From the NCBI GenBank assembly GCA_001839685.1, contig MLAK01000374.1:8134-72133 (forward strand): DNA of 64,000 nucleotides, in the 5' to 3' direction. The notes below the pieces were generated by a model. That model was not told where the DNA came from. It did no database searches and worked only from the letters and a program-made list of their open reading frames with translations. This document shows, in pieces, positions 9,320-18,200 of this stretch. Numbering within the stretch: position 1 is the stretch's first letter; each line of letters starts with the position of its first letter. The position numbers and the translations under genes are program-made. The stretch is from Tritrichomonas foetus (Eukaryota; Parabasalia; Tritrichomonadida; Tritrichomonadidae).

Positions 9320-9697
9320 AGATGTATACAAACTAACTAGCTCTAGATGTAGAAGACTATTGAGAGATCTAAATGNATAATTGTTGATATTATTGTCATC
9401 TAAATATTATTTAATTGTAATCCTATTAATAATATATAAATATTATAATTTAAAAATCAAGATACAGAGAAAACCAAATCCAAAAAAAAATTGTGAGAAA
9501 AAAATAAACCCCACAGAAATTTCTGAGAATTATTGAGATAAAAAGTGATTTTATAGCATTAATATCTTGATTATTTCTTATCATAAATCGTGCTTTTTAT
9601 TATCATATGACCCTCCATCGAAAATTATAATGTTTTCCAAAATACAAAAATGAAGTATAAAAAAAATATTAATAATTTTGATATAAATAAAAAAAAT

Positions 9698-9913
9698 TTA
9701 GGCATCAATGAGAAGATTACGAATGTTTTGCCATCTAATTGGCGAGTCATCAGAAAATTCACTTGGCATCGAGTCTGGAAAAAAACATATTGGATTCCAT
9801 TTTTCTTGATTTGGTCTTTCAATCGTTGTATCTGTATCCCTGCTTGAGAATGTGCTGTTGAGGACTGCCAGTCTATTTTCTTCATATACTAAAATTTTAT
9901 GACAGAAAAGATT
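9698..9913 (-). pseudogene. 3' coding relic inside element copy 1
   Basis: An open frame of 71 codons plus TAA but without a start ATG. It reads as ordinary protein (VYEENRLAVLNSTFSSRD, ending WQNIRNLLIDA). Copy 2 keeps the same frame and stop with two visible amino-acid differences in this stretch (E/D and I/F). I take it as the C-terminal remnant of the element's former gene. An overlapping 86-codon ATG frame (9625-9885) ends in hydrophobic AT-rich translation and is judged spurious. Confidence 0.5.
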
Positions 9914-10206
9914 TCAATACATTCTTATTTGTCAAATGGAAATTGAATTAATTCAACATCACTGAGTTAAAACTATCAAAATTTTCGCGATTTTTAATTA
10001 AAAATCGATAGAAGAAGTGTAAATAGAATTATGGGAAGCAGTATTATAATCTTTATGATTCTTGGAAAAAAAGCTTCTCACAATTTTTTTTTAGGCTTTC
10101 TCCAAAATCGCTCTTTTTTCGGTTTAATTGTTGCAAAATTTCAAAACTATGAATAAATATGGCTCATAACTATAAAATATAGATTTAACAATTGACTGAA
10201 AGCTGT

Positions 10207-10305
10207 TCACCCGAAAACTGAAACAATAGCTTCTTCAGAATCATTTTCGAAATATTTGTGAATTCGACCATTTGCGAAGTTTGCGATAAGGGAAATTTTC
10301 GTCAT
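10207..10305 (-). pseudogene. 5' coding relic inside element copy 1
   Basis: A 32-codon ATG frame starting MTKISLIANFANGRIHKYF and ending EEAIVSVFG before TGA. It is identical in copy 2. It reads like a protein N-terminus and is on the same strand as the 3' relic, about 290 bp away, as expected for an internally deleted element gene. Confidence 0.5.
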
Positions 10306-10415
10306 TCTTTTAGCTATTTGGGTTTTGATTTTTGACTGATGGTATTAAGTAATACTGATGATAAGGATCATTTGAGTGATTTCGTACGTTAAGACTATTT
10401 GGTTTGTATACATCT

Positions 10416-10423
10416 CGATAAAC
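10416..10423. repeat. Target site duplication, right (copy 1)
   Basis: CGATAAAC, an exact copy of 9312-9319. Confidence 0.9.
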
Positions 10424-10452
10424 TTTCTATTTTCAATTAAAATCTGGATAAA

Positions 10453-10457
10453 TCACA
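10453..10457 (+). promoter_or_regulatory. Initiator TCACA of the MT-A70 gene
   Basis: TCACA 8 nt before ATG 10465, only about 38 bp from the end of the transposable element. Any promoter element further upstream must lie inside the element. Confidence 0.65.
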
Positions 10458-10464
10458 TTTCTGA

Positions 10465-11706
10465 ATGGCATACTTCGGGACACGAAAACATGAAAAAATC
10501 TCGTATGACGAGCGTGACCCAGACTATATAGAAGGTATTTGTTCAGATGACGACTCAATTTTATTTCTTCCGAAAGACAAAAACAAACGAAGGAAAGTAT
10601 CAAAAGAAAAGCAAAAAGACAAAGAAGCCTATTCGCCTGAATTTTCACCTCCAGAGCCAAAGGATTTTATTATACATCAGAAAAAGACGAAAAAGAGGTC
10701 ATCAGTAAATGGCCCAATATTAACAGGCAAAACACATATTCAGCAATTCGCACCAGCTCTTATTCAAAAGCTTATATATACTACTAACGATTCTATTGTT
10801 TACACCGACCCACAGGGAAATCCATGCCCGTATGTTCCATATTCCGAAGTTGTCAAAAAAATACTCAGACCTGAACTGCTATTCAAAGGATGCACCAACA
10901 TCAATACGCTGATGCCTGTTTATGATCCAACGGCGCCAGATAAATTGCAATATTTTAATCTCGATGGCCAACTACCGATTTTCGACATGAATTATATTCA
11001 TTCGTTATCTGATGAAGATATCAAAGAAATAATTTCTATGATTGACTCAGAATTAAACGAATATGATTTTTTAAATATCGAGGATTGTTATTTGGTTCCA
11101 CCGTTCAATGAAAACCTGAAAAAATCAATCTCTATTAATGCCAATGTCCTTGACTTTGACTGGGAAGCGCTTGGCCGAGAGATTCAATTTGATGTTATTT
11201 TGATGGATCCTCCTTGGATGATTCAAAGCAGTAAAATGACTCGTGGTGTTGAACTTGGATATGACCAAATGAAAGAAGACCACATTGCAGCAATGCCTTT
11301 GCATCTTGTCCAGAAAAATGGATATGTATTTATGTGGGTTGTTGCCCGCGAATTTTCAAACGGATTGAAAATGCTTGAAATGTGGGGATACCAAGTTATT
11401 AATTCTGTGAATTGGATAAAAACAAGTCGAAGAGGAATCTATCATCCATCAAATGGCTACTACCTCCAACACACAAAAGAAACGCTTTTAATCGGTGTGA
11501 AGGGAAGTGGCGTCAGTTTTATGAGACCTAATAAATTTCATGACTTGATTGTTCAGCCAAGAAACTTGAGACAAAGCCACAAACCAAATAGACTCTATAA
11601 AATTATTGAGTCGATTTTTCCTGGCGGAAAATATCTCGAACTATTTGCGAGATCTCATAATCTTCGAAATGGGTGGGTCTCATTGGGACTTGAAGTGCCG
11701 AAATGA
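10465..11706 (+). CDS. MT-A70 family N6-adenine methyltransferase (METTL3-like)
   Basis: 413 residues. The C-terminal half is an MT-A70 domain: FDVILMDPPW with the catalytic DPPW at 248-251, GYVFMWV, the WIKTSRRG region, HTKETLLIGVKG, then QSHKPNRLYKIIES and KYLELFARSHN, all in the usual MT-A70 order. Such enzymes transfer a methyl group from S-adenosylmethionine to N6 of adenine in RNA, or in some clades DNA. The intact DPPW argues for the catalytic type rather than a METTL14-type partner. The N-terminal 60 residues are basic (KDKNKRRKVSKEKQKDK) and may act in nuclear import. No zinc-finger pair is seen. Substrate cannot be told from sequence. Confidence 0.92.
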   Translation: MAYFGTRKHEKISYDERDPDYIEGICSDDDSILFLPKDKNKRRKVSKEKQKDKEAYSPEFSPPEPKDFIIHQKKTKKRSSVNGPILTGKTHIQQFAPALIQKLIYTTNDSIVYTDPQGNPCPYVPYSEVVKKILRPELLFKGCTNINTLMPVYDPTAPDKLQYFNLDGQLPIFDMNYIHSLSDEDIKEIISMIDSELNEYDFLNIEDCYLVPPFNENLKKSISINANVLDFDWEALGREIQFDVILMDPPWMIQSSKMTRGVELGYDQMKEDHIAAMPLHLVQKNGYVFMWVVAREFSNGLKMLEMWGYQVINSVNWIKTSRRGIYHPSNGYYLQHTKETLLIGVKGSGVSFMRPNKFHDLIVQPRNLRQSHKPNRLYKIIESIFPGGKYLELFARSHNLRNGWVSLGLEVPK

Positions 11707-12018
11707 GAATTTTTGTAAATTGTTTTATAGTATTTTTATGATTATTTGTTTGTTATTTATTTTTAGATTTAGATTTTGAAGTGCTTCCCCTTGGTATTTT
11801 TCGGCTTTTTATTGATATTAGATACATTAAATTAGAAATTATTAATAATCAATCTACAATATGAATGAAAGTGAAGCTGAAAGTAGGCGTCGATTATTCA
11901 CGTCTGTGAAAGTAAGTATGAAGTTTTGTAGTGTAAAGTCAGGATTATATACCCTATAATGGGTGTCATCTAGATAGAATATAAATAGTATAAAAATAGA
12001 TTATTTTATAAAATTATT
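11707..12018. other. Intergenic, with a short orphan frame
   Basis: 312 nt between convergent genes; contains the orphan coding-like frame at 11861-11959 and otherwise AT-rich sequence. Confidence 0.55.
11861..11959 (+). pseudogene. Orphan 5' coding fragment
   Basis: ATG opens a short frame beginning MNESEAESRRRLFTSVK, much more protein-like and GC-rich than its surroundings, and then runs through GTAAGTATG to a stop. Either a relic of the first codons of a lost gene or the first exon of one whose remainder is not here; no downstream exon can be placed because the next gene is on the other strand. Confidence 0.3.
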
Positions 12019-12975
12019 TTACGATTCAGCTGAAGGAGGTGGCTGTCGAGATAATTCATAGCATACAATTTCTGCCCCATCAAGTTTCATTTCATCAGTA
12101 ATTTCTAGTTTTCCATTTTCATATTTATATATTTTTCCATTGATGTCTCTTGCAATTGCACTATCATTTGACATCATCCAAATTAATTTATAGCACATAT
12201 TCTCATTTTCATTTTCAGAGTAGATAATTTCCGGTATATCTTTTTCTTCTTTTACATTAAAAACAAATCTTGTGGATGTTAATTTAATAATTTGCTTTTC
12301 AGCAAGTAAATTTAACTTTTCTTTCAATGTTTTTTCAATTTCTTCATCAATAGAATCAAAATTTAAAAGAAAGAAAAGAAAACTATTCATCTTTTTGAGA
12401 AAATCGAGCCCATTTGCAAAATTATCTCTTTCTTCCTTTTGACCGATGAAGTGTCTACAAAAATTAATATGACGATCAAATAAACAAACATTTACACGAT
12501 TTTCTTCTTCTTTATCTTCTTCTTCATCTTCTTCTTTTATTTGGGGCTTTATAGGATGATATTTATTTGTGATGTTATAGAAGTTGCTATCTGATTCTAG
12601 AACATGAAACTTTTTATATAAAGAACAGTATACAACAAATAAACCGAGATTGGGACAATTGCCAATTCTTTCTTCGAGATTGGTGATCTGAATTTCTGAG
12701 TTCTCTTTCTTTACTGGCTTAATCGAATCAAAATCTAATTCAACCATTGAATTTTGGACTTCATCTTCTTCACGTAATTGTACATTGGAAAGTGGCTTTT
12801 TTGGAGATGTATTCGATTTTTTGACTGATTTAAGTTTTTTTGATTTGGCTTCTTTCTCATTCTTGATTTTTTTCGTATCATTTTTGGCAGTAGAAAAATT
12901 ATTAACTTTTTTTGTTTTTACACCTTTACTAGATGATTGCTTGGAAGATTTCTTGATAGATTTATTAGAAATCAT
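12019..12975 (-). CDS. Lysine-rich protein of unknown function
   Basis: 318 residues from ATG 12975. A longer frame begins at 13050, but TCACA lies 2 nt before ATG 12975 and the extra 25 residues are hydrophobic AT-rich translation, so 12975 is preferred. Residues 1-65 are very basic (KSIKKSSKQSSSKGVKTKKV), resembling a nuclear or nucleic-acid-binding tail. The middle carries an acidic run (KEEDEEEDKEEEN) and the C-terminal 150 residues appear folded, with an alpha-helical stretch followed by beta-like segments. No family recognised. Confidence 0.75.
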   Translation of the reverse strand: MISNKSIKKSSKQSSSKGVKTKKVNNFSTAKNDTKKIKNEKEAKSKKLKSVKKSNTSPKKPLSNVQLREEDEVQNSMVELDFDSIKPVKKENSEIQITNLEERIGNCPNLGLFVVYCSLYKKFHVLESDSNFYNITNKYHPIKPQIKEEDEEEDKEEENRVNVCLFDRHINFCRHFIGQKEERDNFANGLDFLKKMNSFLFFLLNFDSIDEEIEKTLKEKLNLLAEKQIIKLTSTRFVFNVKEEKDIPEIIYSENENENMCYKLIWMMSNDSAIARDINGKIYKYENGKLEITDEMKLDGAEIVCYELSRQPPPSAES

Positions 12976-13994
12976 TTTGTGAAAAATATGACATATAGTG
13001 ATATAGGTCAAAAAAAAGGTGAAATTGAGATGATATGACCATTTATGCATTTAAAAACAGAATCACAGCCTTTGACAAAAATGTCACAAAAAAGTGTCAC
13101 AAAATTGTGTTAAAAAGTGAAGTGAAAAAATTATAAATAATTTAAATATAGTGTGAAATATTGGGGTTTTATTGACATTTTTGGATTTTTTGGTTTAGGG
13201 TTATATCGAGTTTATGAAGTGAAAGGAAACAAAGAAGTTAAGAAGAACAAATATAATATTTGTCGAATTAAAGTGAAAACAATGATTTCATTTGTTAATG
13301 AGATTGGAAGAACTGACATTTGGTTGAAACTGCATTATATGTTGCAACCAAACAATCTTCATGTACAATTTTCATTTTTTAAATTATAAAAAATTATGAA
13401 ATTCAAAATACCATTACTCTTACTTGACTTAGAAATTATATTACTTGTTATTCCCACTCTCTTCTATGTTTAAACATAGTATTGGTTTATATTGGAATGA
13501 CTTATTCAACTTTATAGCATGAATCATGCTGGAAAATGCAACAATTCACTCTATACGAAATAATAAACATTCATTTTTATTCCTCACAATACAGATCATT
13601 TATTTTTTCTTTTATTCATAAACAAATATTAATAATGATTATTAATTTATTTTCCAATTGGATATTAGTTTAAACTAAATATATTTCCGTTTTTATAGGT
13701 ACTTAGAGGATATCAAACAAGATATTAACATAAAATTTGATTGCTCAAATCACTTCACCAATGTGAAGTAAAAAAAATAATTATTATTTATGGGGCTTCA
13801 CTTACCATACAAAATAGAATACTATTTCTATCACATGTAATACATCATCTCAACTATCTATATATGCCATAAAATAAGATCCAAAAAATGCGATTGAAAA
13901 TGTATATTATTTTTCGCAAGAATTTTTTAGACCATTTTATTCATAGTGTAATCTAGTTATCCGATGTATAATATAAATGAACTGATAGAATTTC
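12976..13994. other. Intergenic region
   Basis: About 1 kb without a supported gene. It holds the initiator of the Lys-rich gene at 12978-12982 (minus strand), a perfect 16-bp palindrome CTATGTTTAAACATAG at 13464-13479, and a small hairpin ACTTCAC..GTGAAGT near 13755. A 78-codon frame at 13153 begins with GTG and is low complexity. Confidence 0.55.
12978..12982 (-). promoter_or_regulatory. Initiator TCACA of the Lys-rich gene
   Basis: On the minus strand the sequence reads TTTTTCACAAAATG; the initiator is 2 nt before the start codon and decides the start at 12975. Confidence 0.6.
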
Positions 13995-14255
13995 ATGAAA
14001 TCTGCCACAAAAAAACTTTGTGAATGTGAAAAGCTCGTGATAAGATTAAGTAGCGATCACGCCATTTGTCAAAAATCACGATTAAATTTACATCTGTGTT
14101 ACGACCAAACTAGAAAAGATTACTACCAAGCTTGTTCAATTCTAAAGGTGAATTTTGAATTTCTAGTTTATCTTTTGGTCCTAACGCAGAGGTATCTAAT
14201 CACACCATTTCTCAGAATGGCATTGTTTCAAAAAAAGGTTGGATTAGAAAAATAA
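13995..14255 (+). CDS. Possible small protein or gene fragment
   Basis: An 86-codon ATG frame. Residues 1-50 look like real protein (KKLCECEKLVIRLSSDHAI, LHLCYDQTRKDYYQACSIL) with four cysteines; the remainder is hydrophobic and may be translated spacer. It ends 10 nt before the 3' end of the TPI gene on the other strand. No family recognised; perhaps the truncated 5' end of a gene. Confidence 0.3.
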   Translation: MKSATKKLCECEKLVIRLSSDHAICQKSRLNLHLCYDQTRKDYYQACSILKVNFEFLVYLLVLTQRYLITPFLRMALFQKKVGLEK

Positions 14256-14264
14256 GCATTTTGT

Positions 14265-15026
14265 TTACTTGCTATAAGCGGCTGAATTTACAATATCGAT
14301 GAATCCGGCAGTAAGTGATGCACCACCAACGAGGAATCCATCAACATCAGGCTGTGCAGCGAGCTCATTACAGTTATCGGCTTTCACAGATCCACCATAC
14401 AGAATGCGGGTTGTATCAGCTACTTGTGGGCTGACTTTAGCACGAAGGATGTCACGAATGACTTTACCCATATCTTGAGCATCTTCAGTTGAAGCAACTT
14501 TTCCTGTTCCGATTGCCCAGATTGGTTCGTATGCAATGACTACATCACCCCATTTTCCTTCAGGGACAGCTGGAATCATCCTCTCGATCTGTGCACCAAC
14601 AAATTCGTTTTGTGTGCCGGCCTGGCGTTCTTCGAGATGCTCTCCACAGCAGAAGATTATCTTCAAACCGTGATTGAGGGCTTGCGTAACTTTGGCGGCA
14701 AGGAAGTCGTCGTCTTCTTGAAGAATGTCGCGGCGTTCTGAGTGACCAAGAATGGTCCATCCAATTCCGAAGGAGTTAAGCATTGGCGCTGTAACTTCAC
14801 CTGTGAATGCGCCGTTATCTTTAGTGAAGATATTTTCTGATGATGGGTACCAATCCTTACGGAGGCGATCTTTAAGGAGTGGAAGGAAGATAAATGGAGC
14901 TCCAACAACGACGTCGACGTCGCAGTTGATTTTAGCAGCGTTTAAAATATCGATGAGCTTGTTTGCTTCTTCAATTGTCTTTGGATTTGCTTTCCAGTTT
15001 CCACCAACTAAAAAACGGCGTCCCAT
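14265..15026 (-). CDS. TPI: Triosephosphate isomerase
   Basis: 253 residues, the normal TPI length. It interconverts dihydroxyacetone phosphate and glyceraldehyde 3-phosphate in glycolysis. All catalytic parts are present: NWKAN with K12, ILGHSERR with H95, AYEPIWAIGTG with the base E167 and start of loop 6, YGGSV in the phosphate-binding region, and VDGFLVGGASL near the end. No targeting extension, so cytosolic. The coding region is more GC-rich and codon-biased than its neighbours, as expected of an abundant enzyme. An AACGTTA motif lies just upstream of the ATG. Confidence 0.98.
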   Translation of the reverse strand: MGRRFLVGGNWKANPKTIEEANKLIDILNAAKINCDVDVVVGAPFIFLPLLKDRLRKDWYPSSENIFTKDNGAFTGEVTAPMLNSFGIGWTILGHSERRDILQEDDDFLAAKVTQALNHGLKIIFCCGEHLEERQAGTQNEFVGAQIERMIPAVPEGKWGDVVIAYEPIWAIGTGKVASTEDAQDMGKVIRDILRAKVSPQVADTTRILYGGSVKADNCNELAAQPDVDGFLVGGASLTAGFIDIVNSAAYSK

Positions 15027-15031
15027 TGATG

Positions 15032-15039
15032 AACGTTAA
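15032..15039 (-). promoter_or_regulatory. M3/Myb-like element before TPI
   Basis: On the gene strand TTAACGTTCATCAATG: AACGTT centred about 9 nt before the start codon. It resembles the trichomonad M3 motif; no perfect TCAYW is present here. Confidence 0.5.
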
Positions 15040-15211
15040 AAAGTGATGTCAGGAAATGATTTATATCACATGTCACATCACTCCATTTCAAAGTGTAATT
15101 ATCTTATCGTCGTGATTGATGGATTAGTCAGAGGTAATAAAAAGTCAGAGTCCTCTCACAATTAAAATTTCTATTCAAAAGTAAGTTCACAAAAACAGGC
15201 TAGGCTTTATT

Positions 15212-15216
15212 TCACA
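15212..15216 (+). promoter_or_regulatory. Initiator TCACA of the UBR gene
   Basis: TCACA 8 nt upstream of ATG 15224, matching the parabasalid initiator and its usual spacing. Confidence 0.65.
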
Positions 15217-15223
15217 TTAATTC

Positions 15224-18200
15224 ATGAAAACGAAGAAAAAGATCACTAAAAAGAAAAAATTCGTCAACACAACCCTTCGAAAATGGAAAAACTCAATTAC
15301 TCCTTCAGATTATCCAGATTTTGATACCTTTAATAAACATCAACAAGATATTGCATATTTTTCTCGCTGCTCAAATAATCACACCGATACCAACATGTTT
15401 TTCAATTGTACTGAGTGTTGCAGAACATCAAATTCAGTTTACTGTATTAATTGTTTCTCCGAAAGTGATCATGAAAATCATCATGTCACAATCATATATA
15501 CCAATCAAGCTGTTTGTGATTGTGGTGACCCTTTTGCAATTAGAAGGGATTGTTGGTGCTCACATCACAAAAAAGATCCAGAATTTGATATTCCAACTTA
15601 TGAATATATTTTACAATTTAAAAATACTATTTCAGATGTTTTTTCATACTTATCGATCTCTGAAAAGAAGTCATCATTTCCTCAAGCTATTAATTTTATT
15701 TCTGAATTCGTAAATTGGGGAACTTTTTATTGTGATTTAATTGCAGAAGTTTTATTTGATGGAGACTGGCATGACTCTTTTTTTGGAAAAATATGCCGCA
15801 CATATGATACCATTTCCCCTCAAAATTTCGAATGCTTTAATAACTTTCTCCTTCGAATTATCACATCAAAGTATTCCAAAAGGGGCTACACAAAATTTTT
15901 CTATGAACTTGCCAAAATCTCAATGTTAGTTTTCACTGATTCCAAATTCATTCCTGACTTTTTAGATATTCTTGAACATTCAACACAGTGCGTAATGGAT
16001 TCTGATTATATTATCAGCCTTCAGAAAAATGATTCTATTATTACAAATTTATTAAATCTTTATGCTGATATTTATGAATTACCTTGTTTTTATGATGAAA
16101 AAGGATTTACATTCAATAACAACAATTATCACGGGAATTTACTATTTCTTTTGCTTGATTCAATCTCGCACTTTTTTGAATTACCAACTGTTTTCAATTC
16201 TATTATTCATGATGCTGATTTTATTAAAGCTATGGCAAGACTTGCTAAAAAAAATTCTGAAATTGCATTAATTATTCGAAAAGATGGTGAAAAAGAAGAA
16301 TTTTCGAATTATTTATATCATTTTCATTTTTCTAATTTGACAACAGTTTATAACATTATTTGCGATTTTGCTTATCATCTTCCTTTAATTACATCTGACT
16401 TAAAAGAAGATGATAATTTATATTTAAATGAAGCTTTTCAATCTCCAATTAAAACAATTGATCAATCACATCTAAAAACTCTTGATCAACTTTTTGCCAT
16501 TCTCTATGAATATTTAGATCCATTTTTAGAAATTCCAGAAAAACCAACTTTATTTAATTCCATGTCTAAATACATTCAACCTTATGATGAACAATTTACA
16601 ATTGATCATCCTTTAGCTGTGTTATTCACAGCTTCTGCAGGTTGTTTCTCCCTTTATAATAATTCTGATCCAGAAGACATTTTTCTGAGGATTGGTTTTA
16701 CTAAATTTGAAGAACTTGCCGCAATTTTTATTTCTAATTTATCTGGGAAATACCAAATTATTAATGATCTGTTTTTGAAAAATAATGATTCACTTAAATT
16801 CTTTGGTCTTAATTATGAATGCATTGGAGCTTCATTAAGCTCACTTCAATTATGCTTTTCTATTTCACCAGATCCAGGATCCTTAGTTATCAACTCCACT
16901 GAATCGTTTGGTTTTAGAAAATGGTTAGATGCATCGATTGATGATGTTGAAGAATGTTTAAGATGGACAAATATGATGACTTCTTTGCTTCGAATGTTTA
17001 TATGTTTATCTTGCAGTGACAACTTTTTTGATTTTTGTTTATCTGAAAAAGTTGTTCAAAAATTAATTGCGAATCTTGTTTTTCTGAAAATTCCTCGTGA
17101 AGATATTATACGAAGGGCGAAGATGGTTGTTTTTGATAATCAAAAGATTATAGATAAAGTTATTAATGATTTAATCGATGTAAAATTTGAAAACAATAAA
17201 TCTCGGTTTTACCTAAAGCCTGAGTACGAAGATCTTGTTGACATTTTTTCAAATTACTTAACATTACATGAATTTAATAAATTATTAGCGAATGAAATTG
17301 AGAAACATAAAGGAGGATTATTTCATTTGGTGCCAAATGATCCTCCTCCTTCACTCGAAAAATTAAAAGAGTATCTATTTACAGAACAACTACGGGATGT
17401 TATTAAGCAAATATTAATAATGGCTTCACAATGTAATGAAAAATCTACTATCTCTTTGATTCTTACACTTTTTTCACTTGTTAGGCTTATTCTTCTGGAA
17501 TCCAATGATCCATCCAGTATCGAAAATGCGTTTATTACGAGTGATATAATAAATTTATTAATTAAAGTAATTCGACAACTTGAAAATGGAACAACTTATC
17601 TCTTAAACTTCAATAATGAATGTCAACAAAGATATCCAAATATTGCATCAATAGTCAAAACTGAAATACAAGGCGATCTCAAAGAAAAGAATAAGAATCG
17701 TCCTAAAATTGATCGATCTCTTATATTAAAACAATTTTCACAGGCACAGAATGCCTTTGCCGACAAAAATTCTGAGGATTTATCAACAATTGAAAGTGCA
17801 GTTCCACAATCCTTCACTTGTGCTTTTTGTGGTGAGTCTTTTAATGATGATTCTGAAGACACTTATGGAATTTTATCAAATTTATTTAATTCAAACCTTT
17901 TATCAAAGATAGAAGCATTAATTGCTAATGATAGTATTGAAAGATATCAACCTACTTATCAAATCAAAGTATGTGGACATTGGGCACATAATCATTGTTT
18001 TGAGGAAGGTCGCGCTAATCCAGAATTAGAGTTTCAACTTCGAGAAACGATCAAACAATGTCCAATCGATCGAACTGGAGCCAACATTATAATTCCGGTT
18101 TTCTCTGGAAATGAGCCAAGCGAAAAATGCTTGGAAGTTTTACAGCAATTTTCTGAAAGTGCATTTGCAGCACGTGAACTCTCACTATCGCACTGTATTG

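Larger units (their letters stand above)
9320..10415 (-). mobile_element. Non-autonomous DNA transposon, copy 1 (hAT-like by TSD length)
   Basis: A 1,096-bp element. Its ends are inverted repeats beginning AGATGTATACAAAC, imperfect over about 21 bp (…TAACTAG against …CAAATAG). It is flanked by a perfect 8-bp duplication CGATAAAC. A second copy of exactly the same length, in opposite orientation and about 99% identical by eye, lies at 60934-62029 with a different 8-bp duplication. An 8-bp duplication is typical of hAT elements, but no hAT transposase is present. Two broken coding relics lie inside, on the minus strand here. One N at 9376. The right end is 50 bp before the MT-A70 start codon. 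Confidence 0.9.

Noticed and set aside
11861..12018. GTAAGTATG after MNESEAESRRRLFTSVK as a functional 5' splice site
   Set aside because: No acceptor or second exon is available before the next gene on the opposite strand; kept only as an orphan fragment.
12976..13050. 25-residue hydrophobic N-terminal extension of the Lys-rich protein
   Set aside because: Would look like a signal anchor, but the initiator TCACA lies inside it next to ATG 12975 and the composition matches spacer.
13153..13389. 78-codon frame
   Set aside because: Begins with GTG and is a Phe/Gly/Lys low-complexity translation.
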